This document shows positions 14,615 to 20,957 of a stretch of DNA of 26,306 nt, in pieces. The notes under the pieces were generated by a model, which was not told the DNA's origin, did not search any database, and saw only the letters and a list, made by a program, of their open reading frames with translations. The stretch covers positions 1 to 26,306 of the IMG/VR virus record IMGVR_UViG_3300035201_000081. One strand, written 5' to 3'. The first letter of the stretch is position 1. Every line of letters begins with the position of its first letter. The translations under genes were made by a program, and so were the position numbers. Origin of the DNA: a virus.

Positions 14615-14901
14615 CCGACTCAAATTTTACTGTTGATCCTATAACAGGACAGACAGTTACTACTGCTGGAGATGGTAGTACATTTACTGTACCAGTTGGA
14701 GATCTTCCACCAGCATCACACGCACCTCATCCAGAGTTAGTAGAAAAACTAGACCACGCTTTAGAGCATCTACATATTCTCACACAGAAGGTAGATCATT
14801 TGCTAGAGCATATGCATCAACCATTACACGGTACAATTAATATAGAATCACCACCTAAGACTCCAGCTGGAGTTACAGGAGACGTTACTGAACAGGGCTG
14901 A
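14611..14901 (+). CDS. His-rich small hypothetical protein (96 aa)
   Basis: The N-terminal part (MTDSNFTVDPITGQTVTTAG) is beta-like. It is followed by a His-rich amphipathic helix at about 36-73 (HAPHPELVEKLDHALEHLHI then QKVDHLLEHMHQ) and a Thr/Pro-rich tail. About ten His residues fall in 40 positions, which could bind metal or simply form a coiled coil. No family is recognised. It overlaps its neighbours by four bases and one base. Confidence 0.6.
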   Translation: MTDSNFTVDPITGQTVTTAGDGSTFTVPVGDLPPASHAPHPELVEKLDHALEHLHILTQKVDHLLEHMHQPLHGTINIESPPKTPAGVTGDVTEQG

Positions 14902-15137
14902 TGGGATTACCGATTATACCTCACGATGATTGGTTTGATAATCCATTAGACTCTATGCCTATTGCAACAGATAAAGAACCAATTGACACTTCACCCTCGG
15001 AGATACAACCTCCTGGTGTGGATCAAGAGGAAGAAGAGATAACGATGCACGAAAAAATGTATAGGATTGCTACTGCAAAGTACAATCCTTTTGCTGTAGG
15101 TGGATCTGAAAGTATTAGTGGATCTTCTTCAAGTTGA
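14901..15137 (+). CDS. Small acidic hypothetical protein (78 aa)
   Basis: It starts MGLPIIPHDDWFDNPLDSMP, continues with an acidic Pro-rich middle (QEEEEITMHEKMYRIATAKY) and ends in a Ser-rich tail. It looks disordered, with a short helix at about 48-60. It is not recognised. The -35 of the psbA promoter (TTGACA) overlaps its stop codon, so the chain of petF-linked genes ends here. Confidence 0.55.
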   Translation: MGLPIIPHDDWFDNPLDSMPIATDKEPIDTSPSEIQPPGVDQEEEEITMHEKMYRIATAKYNPFAVGGSESISGSSSS

Positions 15138-15167
15138 CAGATGCTTAACAAAAGTATATAATAAATA
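15134..15167 (+). promoter_or_regulatory. psbA promoter: consensus sigma70 fused to late octamer
   Basis: TTGACA (15134-15139), a 17-base spacer and TATAAT (15157-15162) form a perfect host-type sigma70 promoter. The late octamer AATAAATA (15160-15167) overlaps the -10. psbA could therefore be read by host polymerase early and by the phage late polymerase later, from nearly the same start around 15168-15174. Confidence 0.8.
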
Positions 15168-15370
15168 GGACGGGTGCAAGGGCAAGACCGAACCGATGAA
15201 TCGCATTTATGCGTGGCTGGGTAGTTCTGAACACAAATAAGTCCCCCCGATGATACAATGGGGCTGAGTACAAGCAGCATATGTATCCCACCCTCATACA
15301 TACCCCCTAACCAAGACCACGGGGTCATAATGTCTTATCATAACAAGTAAAACAACGCACTCATTTTTAA
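15168..15370 (+). ncRNA. Structured 5' leader of psbA (about 200 nt)
   Basis: No gene fits here. Hairpins visible by eye are CGCA/TGCG with loop TTTA (15202-15213), CCCC/GGGG (15245-15248/15260-15263), a 7-bp stem TATGTAT/ATACATA with a C-rich loop (15280-15286/15296-15302), and ACCCC/GGGGT (15302-15306/15321-15325). The last two share one base and several C and G tracts can exchange partners, so alternative folds are likely. Cyanophage psbA leaders are the known place of the PhotoRC RNA motifs; I cannot confirm identity. No Shine-Dalgarno sequence stands before the psbA ATG. Confidence 0.5.
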
Positions 15371-16453
15371 ATGACTACTCTTTCTAAAAGACAGAGCAGC
15401 CCTTTGCAAAATTGGGACGAGTTTTGTAGTTGGGTAACCTCAACTGACAATCGCATTTACGTTGGATGGTTCGGAGTCTTGATGATTCCTTGTCTTCTAG
15501 CTGCTGCTACTTGTTTCATAATAGCATTTATTGCTGCACCGCCAGTCGATATCGACGGCATCCGTGAGCCTGTTGCAGGTTCATTCTTATATGGTAACAA
15601 CATCATCTCTGGTGCTGTAGTACCATCTTCTAACGCTATTGGATTACACTTCTATCCCATCTGGGAAGCTGCTACTCTTGATGAGTGGTTGTATAACGGA
15701 GGTCCATATCAGTTAGTAATCTTCCACTTCCTTATTGGAATCTCTGCCTATATGGGTAGACAGTGGGAGTTATCATATCGTTTAGGTATGAGACCTTGGA
15801 TCTGTGTTGCATATTCTGCTCCAGTATCTGCTGCATTCGCAGTCTTCTTAGTGTACCCTTTTGGTCAGGGATCTTTCTCAGATGGTATGCCTTTAGGTAT
15901 ATCAGGTACGTTTAACTTTATGTTCGTGTTCCAAGCAGAGCACAACATACTAATGCACCCATTCCATATGGCAGGGGTAGCAGGTATGTTTGGGGGAGCA
16001 TTGTTCTCCGCTATGCACGGTTCTCTTGTTACATCTTCATTGATTCGAGAGACAACTGAACAAGAATCACAGAACTATGGTTACAAATTCGGACAAGAAG
16101 AAGAGACTTATAACATTGTTGCTGCCCACGGATACTTCGGAAGACTCATCTTCCAGTATGCGTCCTTCAACAATAGTCGCTCTCTTCATTTCTTTCTCGC
16201 TACTTTCCCTGTGGTTTGCATATGGCTTACCTCAATGGGTATATGTACAATGGCATTCAACCTGAATGGGTTTAACTTTAACCAGTCGATTGTATCGGCA
16301 CAAGGTAAGGTTGTTCCTACGTGGGCAGATGTACTAAACCGTGCCAACCTTGGTATGGAAGTTATGCACGAGCGTAACGCACACAACTTCCCTCTTGACC
16401 TTGCTGCTACAAGTGAGACACAGGTAGCACTTCTTGCTCCTGCAATAGGATGA
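15371..16453 (+). CDS. psbA: Photosystem II D1 protein
   Basis: The full-length 360-residue D1 carries all known functional residues, offset by one from plant numbering: redox Tyr162 (TyrZ), Asp171, Glu190 and His191, His199 (P680), His216 and His273 (iron and QB), Ser265, and the manganese-cluster ligands His333, Glu334, His338, Asp343 and Ala345. Processing after Ala345 would remove 15 residues. Gln131 (plant 130) is the low-light D1:1 type; high-light forms have Glu. There is no intron. Phage D1 replaces the fast-damaged host D1 during infection. The promoter is dual sigma70/late with a long structured leader, and a strong terminator follows. Confidence 0.98.
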   Translation: MTTLSKRQSSPLQNWDEFCSWVTSTDNRIYVGWFGVLMIPCLLAAATCFIIAFIAAPPVDIDGIREPVAGSFLYGNNIISGAVVPSSNAIGLHFYPIWEAATLDEWLYNGGPYQLVIFHFLIGISAYMGRQWELSYRLGMRPWICVAYSAPVSAAFAVFLVYPFGQGSFSDGMPLGISGTFNFMFVFQAEHNILMHPFHMAGVAGMFGGALFSAMHGSLVTSSLIRETTEQESQNYGYKFGQEEETYNIVAAHGYFGRLIFQYASFNNSRSLHFFLATFPVVCIWLTSMGICTMAFNLNGFNFNQSIVSAQGKVVPTWADVLNRANLGMEVMHERNAHNFPLDLAATSETQVALLAPAIG

Positions 16454-16587
16454 AGTTAAGTAAACCATTGATGCACGTAAGACTGCACCAACTACAATTC
16501 TTCTACTGGGATCCACGAATAGATCCTAGAGAACCTGAATACTGGAACCCCTCAGGGGGTTCCTTTTTTATGTCTGATATGTTATAG
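16450..16587 (+). CDS. Possible small protein (45 aa) coupled to psbA
   Basis: ATG overlaps the psbA stop (ATGA). The product reads [20 protein letters not shown], then [12 protein letters not shown]. Its last third lies across the psbA terminator hairpin and T-tract, which is unusual for a coding region, so the true product may be dispensable or the ORF may be chance. The protein-like middle and the coupled start favour a gene. Confidence 0.4.
   Translation: MKLSKPLMHVRLHQLQFFYWDPRIDPREPEYWNPSGGSFFMSDML
16544..16569 (+). terminator. Rho-independent terminator after psbA
   Basis: An eight-base-pair stem GGAACCCC/GGGGTTCC closes the loop TCAG and is followed by six T residues. It separates psbA from the tRNA. 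Confidence is high. Confidence 0.92.
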
Positions 16588-16597
16588 TATTATTGTT

Positions 16598-16671
16598 GGG
16601 ACCGTAGTTCAACTGGTTAGAGCACCGCCCTGTCACGGCGGAAGTTGCGGGTTCGAATCCCGTCGGTCCCG
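16598..16671 (+). tRNA. trnD: tRNA-Asp (anticodon GUC)
   Basis: The 74-base cloverleaf is complete: acceptor GGGACCG/CGGTCCC, anticodon stem CCGCC/GGCGG around loop CTGTCAC with anticodon GTC, and T arm GCGGGTTCGAATCCCGT. The discriminator base is G. CCA is not encoded, so it must be added. It lies between the psbA terminator and the oxygenase gene; AT-rich TATAGTATTAT upstream may be its promoter. It is the only tRNA seen. Confidence 0.95.
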
Positions 16672-16692
16672 TATCTACCACTATGTTTGCTT

Positions 16693-17262
16693 ATGAATAG
16701 AACCATTGATAGTGCCTTCACTACAGATATAGTACGCTATTCTATTGGATGTGATTTGCAACCAATACTAGACTTTGCTGATGGTACCGAGTATAATATA
16801 GGGAGTCTAAAGCAGACGATACACAATCGTCTTCACATACAACCACTCTTTAAGAGATTGTTCTCTCATATACAAGAGTGTTTAGATGATTATAAAGATC
16901 TGTACCAATATGATTGCTACAGAATTGAACCAGTATTATCGTGGATAAATGTTAGTACAGCAAAAGAAGAACATCACGAACACAACCACCCCAACTCACT
17001 TATCTCAGGTATACTCTACCTTAAGAGTTGTACTCCCACGTACTTCTCATCACCCGCTAGTGCTGCTCGTACAGGTGTTGTTGTGTTTAACAATCATCCT
17101 ATGATGTATGAGTCACAAGGTATAGCAGGTGATCTTATATTATTTCCATCTTATTTGGATCATTACACGGTACCTGGTGGTGAAAGATGTACACTAAGTT
17201 TTAATACTATGCCCAAAGGTATAGTTAACCAAGGAACACTAATGGAAATGGATTACAGATGA
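16693..17262 (+). CDS. 2OG-Fe(II) oxygenase-like protein 1
   Basis: The 189-residue protein resembles the putative 2-oxoglutarate/Fe(II) oxygenases common in cyanophages (PF13759 type). A central [19 protein letters not shown] segment supplies the first metal motif (His97 and His99 in H-x-H form). [15 protein letters not shown] (151-165) supplies the distal His157 and Arg165 that would bind 2-oxoglutarate, and TLSFN follows as the last strand. Substrate is unknown. It consumes 2-oxoglutarate, the nitrogen-starvation signal of cyanobacteria, so an effect on host nitrogen sensing has been suggested for such genes. Start ATG 16693 lies after the tRNA; the upstream extension to 16645 would read into the tRNA and is rejected. 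Confidence 0.78.
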   Translation: MNRTIDSAFTTDIVRYSIGCDLQPILDFADGTEYNIGSLKQTIHNRLHIQPLFKRLFSHIQECLDDYKDLYQYDCYRIEPVLSWINVSTAKEEHHEHNHPNSLISGILYLKSCTPTYFSSPASAARTGVVVFNNHPMMYESQGIAGDLILFPSYLDHYTVPGGERCTLSFNTMPKGIVNQGTLMEMDYR

Positions 17263-17480
17263 AACATTCTACATACTATAGTGATGACGACAAGCGTGAA
17301 GCTTCCGTCCTCCAAAATAACTTCTTAGGCAAAGAGTTTAAAGTTATCTGCTGTACGTTTGATGGTGCTTGTAAGACCACGAAAGATTTCTTTACTCGTG
17401 CCAATAAGATACATACAGAACAGTTCGATACCTTAGATGAGGCAGAGAACTACGCTGAAGAGTGGGTACTAAAAAAATGA
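17259..17480 (+). CDS. Small hypothetical protein (73 aa)
   Basis: It starts [20 protein letters not shown], followed by a beta-like FKVICCTFDGACKTTKDFF (three Cys) and a helical C-terminus FDTLDEAENYAEEWVLKK. No domain is recognised. Four-base ATGA overlaps with the oxygenase gene before and the deformylase gene after show operon organisation. Confidence 0.6.
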   Translation: MKHSTYYSDDDKREASVLQNNFLGKEFKVICCTFDGACKTTKDFFTRANKIHTEQFDTLDEAENYAEEWVLKK

Positions 17481-17932
17481 TTTACGATCTCATACCATCC
17501 AATGATCCATTGCTACACGAAAAAATAAAGAAGTGTAGTTATAATCTGGATCGCAAAGATATTTCATTCACTTTGAATGAGAATATGTTGTACCATAATG
17601 GTGTTGGATTGTCTGCAAATCAACTTGGCATTAAAGAAAGATGCTTTGTTATGATTAGATCAGAAGACATAGAAAATTTACAGACTCTTGTTGTTTTTAA
17701 TCCTAAAGTTGTTAAGTATTCAGTGAGACAGGAGTTGATGGAGGAAGGATGTTTATCTTACCCAGAACTTAGGTTACCTATACGTAGACCATACAGTGTA
17801 ATAGTAAAATATGAGGACGCTGAAAAGAATATACATAAAACTAAAATGAGTGGCTTCATAGCGAGAGTATTCCAACACGAGTATGATCATATGGAAGGCA
17901 TCAACTTTACACAAAGACAAGAAGGTAAGTGA
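17477..17932 (+). CDS. def: Peptide deformylase
   Basis: The 151-residue metalloprotease removes the formyl group from new proteins. All three motifs are intact: GVGLSANQ (42-49), EGCLS (90-94) with metal ligand Cys92, and HEYDH (134-138) with His134, Glu135 and His138. It is shorter at the C-terminus than bacterial enzymes, as is usual for cyanophage deformylases. These have been reported to act well on D1-like N-termini, so it may help turn over the D1 made from psbA 1 kb upstream. Start ATG 17477 (ATGA overlap) is preferred to the upstream extension at 17462. Confidence 0.95.
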   Translation: MIYDLIPSNDPLLHEKIKKCSYNLDRKDISFTLNENMLYHNGVGLSANQLGIKERCFVMIRSEDIENLQTLVVFNPKVVKYSVRQELMEEGCLSYPELRLPIRRPYSVIVKYEDAEKNIHKTKMSGFIARVFQHEYDHMEGINFTQRQEGK

Positions 17933-18366
17933 TTAAATTCTGGAGGACTTGGAAGTATGCCTTGGGAAGTTTCTCGGATCATACAACTACAGAGTATGAT
18001 AATGCGGTATGTATTGTTCGTAGTATTATTTTCATTACTTACCTTGTCACTAATTGTTTTATTACTGCTGGCGTGATACGCCATTGGAATCCTATGGGAA
18101 TTGATACACAAGGAATGAGTGGACCTACTGATCCCAATTACAAAGGACCAGTCACACAACAAGAGTACAAACCTGCTACCATCAAACCTCGAAGACTCTT
18201 CACCCCATCCTATGCAAGGGAGATGAAGATTCTAATCAATGAGGTACTGGATGAACGTGAAGGTAGGATGGATTATCAGACTTACTTTGACACTGAACCC
18301 TTCAAGCACAGTGTAGAAGAGGAGGAGCCACCTTACAAAGGTTATCAATCTGACCTAGTGGGTTGA
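17929..18366 (+). CDS. Membrane-anchored hypothetical protein (145 aa)
   Basis: GTG start in a GTGA overlap with def. The N-terminus (MIKFWRTWKYALGSFSDH) is basic and amphipathic. A transmembrane segment follows at about 27-50 (CIVRSIIFITYLVTNCFITA), then a Pro-rich, charged soluble tail with PTDPNYKGPVTQQEYKP and an acidic end (VEEEEPPYKGYQ). No catalytic motif is seen. It probably resides in the host membrane with the tail on one side. Function is unknown. Confidence 0.6.
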   Translation: MIKFWRTWKYALGSFSDHTTTEYDNAVCIVRSIIFITYLVTNCFITAGVIRHWNPMGIDTQGMSGPTDPNYKGPVTQQEYKPATIKPRRLFTPSYAREMKILINEVLDEREGRMDYQTYFDTEPFKHSVEEEEPPYKGYQSDLVG

Positions 18367-18404
18367 CTCAAGTGCTATACTGGTACAGTTAATCCAGCAC
18401 ACCA

Positions 18405-18494
18405 ATGCATCTTATCTTACCTATCATTTGCATCGCTTTAATATGCACAGTGATAGTATATTCAGTAATCCATCGTTACGATCCCCATTCTTAA
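18405..18494 (+). CDS. Single-span membrane micropeptide (29 aa)
   Basis: The peptide MHLILPIICIALICTVIVYS plus VIHRYDPHS is almost entirely a hydrophobic helix followed by a short polar tail, like small photosystem or holin-type peptides. It fills the gap before purN, whose ATG follows one base after its TAA. It is too short for certainty; the strong hydrophobic bias and tight spacing are the support. Confidence 0.45.
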   Translation: MHLILPIICIALICTVIVYSVIHRYDPHS

Positions 18495-18495
18495 A

Positions 18496-19011
18496 ATGAG
18501 ATTAGGAGTAATGTGCTCTGGCAACGGGAGCAACTTCGAGAACATAGTACACTCTTGTCCAGACCACGAGGTTGTATTAATGGTATACAACAAGAAGAAG
18601 GCTAAGGCTAAGAAGAGAGCGGATAGATTAGACATCCCATCCTGTTATAGTAAGGATGAAGATGAGATCATCGCTCTCTTTAATGCTTACAACATTGACC
18701 TTATTGTAATGGCAGGGTGGATGAGAGTAGTCAGCAAGAAGTTTGTTGACGAATTCTCAGGGCGGTTAATTAATTTACACCCCTCCCTCCTACCAAAGTA
18801 CAAAGGATTGCACGCTATAGAGCAAGCAATTCAAGCAGGTGAATCAGAGACAGGATGTACAGTACACTTTGTCACTGAAGAGCTAGATAGTGGTGCTGTT
18901 ATCAAACAGCAGGTGGTCCCCATTCTTCCTGATGATAATGTTGATTCAGTTCAACGAGCAATTCAACAGGCAGAACATTATCTTTTACCCCTTGTGATCA
19001 ATGCTTTCTAG
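18496..19011 (+). CDS. purN: Phosphoribosylglycinamide formyltransferase
   Basis: The 171-residue enzyme transfers a formyl group from 10-formyl-tetrahydrofolate to GAR in purine synthesis. Catalytic Asn93, His95 and Asp131 (NLHPSLLP, ELDSG) correspond exactly to E. coli Asn106, His108 and Asp144. The phosphate-binding CSGNGSNF (7-14) and VMAGWMRV are present. It is somewhat shorter than bacterial PurN (about 210 residues), mainly at the C-terminus. It pairs with purC downstream, feeding purine nucleotides to ribonucleotide reductase. Confidence 0.95.
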   Translation: MRLGVMCSGNGSNFENIVHSCPDHEVVLMVYNKKKAKAKKRADRLDIPSCYSKDEDEIIALFNAYNIDLIVMAGWMRVVSKKFVDEFSGRLINLHPSLLPKYKGLHAIEQAIQAGESETGCTVHFVTEELDSGAVIKQQVVPILPDDNVDSVQRAIQQAEHYLLPLVINAF

Positions 19012-19048
19012 TAGTTACAGATTAAAATTGACAGACATTTGCTGTAGG

Positions 19049-19180
19049 ATGATGACTACAGGAGGTGTACCAGTCACATTAACTGAGAGAATTTGGATGA
19101 ACAAATTATGTGACCACAATTCATCTGCAAAATCTCTCGTCGAATCTTTATTATGTCCTTACAAGTATGAACCTAGTTAA
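19049..19180 (+). CDS. Small hypothetical protein (43 aa) between purN and purC
   Basis: It starts MMTTGGVPVTLTERIWMNKL and continues with CDHNSSAKSLVESLLCPYKY. It fills the gap between purN and purC and overlaps the purC start by 14 bases. Two ATG codons (19049, 19052) are possible starts. No domain is recognised. Confidence 0.5.
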   Translation: MMTTGGVPVTLTERIWMNKLCDHNSSAKSLVESLLCPYKYEPS

Positions 19181-19862
19181 TGAAGGCAAAGTAAAATCAG
19201 TTTACGATGTCGATGGTGATCCTGAAAGAGTGCTCATCAAATTCCACGACAAAGTTACTGCTGGCAATGGTAGAATGGTAGAGTTCCCTGAAGAGAAGGG
19301 TGCTACCTGTGCATTAATTTCTGCATTGCTTTTTGAGAAGCTAGAGAAGGCGGGTCTCCGTACTCACTTCATCGATCTTCCATCACTAGATACTATGCTG
19401 TGCCGCAAGTTGACAATTATTCCACTTGAGGTTATAGTAAGGAACGTTGCAGCAGGATCTATTGTTAAGAATACTACTTTAACAGAGGGTACTCTTATAC
19501 AACCTCCTATTGCTGAGTTCTTCTTAAAGGATGATAGTAAGAATGATCCTTTACTTACACCTGACCGTGTGAGGTTGATGGGATACGATCCATACCCACT
19601 TATACATAGTGCACTGGATATTAATCATCAACTACAAGCACTCTTTACATTATGTGGGATTGATCTAGTTGACTTTAAACTAGAATTTGGTTATGATGCA
19701 CACGGCAATCTCTATCTCGCAGACGAATTATCACCAGATAATATGCGTCTCTGGAAAAAAGATACGAAAGAACGTTTCGACAAGGATCTTTTCCGTAAGG
19801 ATGAAGGAAACATAGTCGAAGCATACAAAAAGATACTGATGCAATTGCGTCAGTTCGCTTAA
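19167..19862 (+). CDS. purC: SAICAR synthetase
   Basis: Phosphoribosylaminoimidazole-succinocarboxamide synthase of 231 residues from ATG 19167 (MNLVNEGKVKSVY). Conserved elements are the Gly-rich GKVKSVYDVD (N-terminal ATP region), VRNVAAGSIVKN (the substrate-binding VRN.AAGS signature), DFKLEFGYDAHGNLYLADEL with DELSPDNMRLW (metal and ATP site), and the C-terminal EAYKKI. It matches E. coli PurC along its length (237 residues). It converts CAIR and aspartate to SAICAR. The longer open frame from 19110 reads through the small gene before it and is not used. Confidence 0.95.
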   Translation: MNLVNEGKVKSVYDVDGDPERVLIKFHDKVTAGNGRMVEFPEEKGATCALISALLFEKLEKAGLRTHFIDLPSLDTMLCRKLTIIPLEVIVRNVAAGSIVKNTTLTEGTLIQPPIAEFFLKDDSKNDPLLTPDRVRLMGYDPYPLIHSALDINHQLQALFTLCGIDLVDFKLEFGYDAHGNLYLADELSPDNMRLWKKDTKERFDKDLFRKDEGNIVEAYKKILMQLRQFA

Positions 19863-19916
19863 CTCTCACCCCAACCACCTACGGACGGGGCTTTACGCAC
19901 TATCGCACCGAGAACT

Positions 19917-20939
19917 ATGAACAATGTACAAAGACCAGACGGGACACCCGTCGATTTTCGTGATGTTAAGGCTTGGGGAGTCATAGACTCCTACTGGATG
20001 CCTTACCAAGACTTCGCTGAACTACCTGAGGTATTCTGCCAGAGAAATACAGAAGCCAGGTTGAGTAAAGCAAGAAAACATTTAGCAGTGCTTCTGCCTG
20101 AGCATTGCATCGTCTTCGTAGCAAAGCTAACACAAGATGATGAGCTACAAGGGCAACGGTTTAGAGCAGGGTACCGTTGGAGGATAGACTCTAACACTCG
20201 TGCTTTAAACTGGTCTACTGCAGGATCAGATGTAATACCAAAGGATCTATTCGTGATCGAACTATCGTTCGCAGAGATAGATCGGATACAGTTCTCATAT
20301 AATACCTTTGACTCAATGGATTCCGTAGAGAGGAACCAAGAAAAACTCTACGGTATACTACAGGGTCCATTCAAATTCACACCAGATTCTCCTAAGATCA
20401 TCAAGGGACAGATTCTTTCTGCCTTGAATAAAGCTTGTTGCTTTATGTTCCCTGATCAGTGGAACCAACTTTCACCAAAACCTAATGAGTTACCTGGACA
20501 GGTTGGTGCATTCATTGATGAGATTAGAGTCCTTGATGAGGTTCTAACTGATGCAAAAGCTTGGGATCAAGCACTTGTTTGTGCTGCATTGATGGCACTT
20601 AGAAGGTGGGGTGAGAACGAAAGACTAATACAAGGTCTTACCTTAATCAATGACGGTTATATGAATACCGCACTGACATATAAGGGTAAGAAGAAGGCTA
20701 AGATCTGGGATGGTATCACTAAGATCAACGATGAGTGGATCAATGGTGGTAAGTTCCCTGATAAGACAACCAACTGGTTCAAGGAAGGTGGTATGAATAA
20801 CACCGTATCATTTGCTTTGTATTGGTTAGAGAAGTGGATGAAAGATGAAACAGGAGAGAACACTCCTCCCTCTTACAAAGAGACTGCTGTTAACTGGAGG
20901 AAGAAGGGAGCAGCTATAGATGTTACTGCCCTCGTCTAA
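19917..20939 (+). CDS. ParB-like domain protein
   Basis: The 340-residue protein has an N-terminal half similar in pattern to ParB/sulfiredoxin-like phage proteins: IVFVAKLTQ (65-73), RWRIDSNTRALNW (87-99, the D-x-NTR element that corresponds to DGxHR in ParB) and SYNTFDSMDSVERNQEKLYG (127-146). The C-terminal half is helical and not recognised. ParB-like domains of this sort bind nucleotides or nick DNA; the activity here is unknown. A weak CCCC/GGGG hairpin with CTTT in the 54-base gap after purC may partly end transcription before it. Confidence 0.6.
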   Translation: MNNVQRPDGTPVDFRDVKAWGVIDSYWMPYQDFAELPEVFCQRNTEARLSKARKHLAVLLPEHCIVFVAKLTQDDELQGQRFRAGYRWRIDSNTRALNWSTAGSDVIPKDLFVIELSFAEIDRIQFSYNTFDSMDSVERNQEKLYGILQGPFKFTPDSPKIIKGQILSALNKACCFMFPDQWNQLSPKPNELPGQVGAFIDEIRVLDEVLTDAKAWDQALVCAALMALRRWGENERLIQGLTLINDGYMNTALTYKGKKKAKIWDGITKINDEWINGGKFPDKTTNWFKEGGMNNTVSFALYWLEKWMKDETGENTPPSYKETAVNWRKKGAAIDVTALV

Positions 20940-20942
20940 ATA
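20935..20942 (+). promoter_or_regulatory. Variant late promoter TCTAAATA before the large virion gene
   Basis: TCTAAATA overlaps the stop of the ParB-like gene and lies 15 bases before the ATG of the 1069-residue protein, leaving a very short leader. One change from TATAAATA. Confidence 0.4.
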
Positions 20943-20957
20943 AAAGAAAGATCTTTT

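Noticed and set aside
15371-16453. Group I intron in psbA as in some cyanophages
   Set aside because: The D1 frame is continuous over all 360 codons and contains all functional residues.
19863-19916. Strong terminator after purC
   Set aside because: CCCC and GGGG can pair with CTTT behind, but the stem is interrupted and the T-run too short to call.
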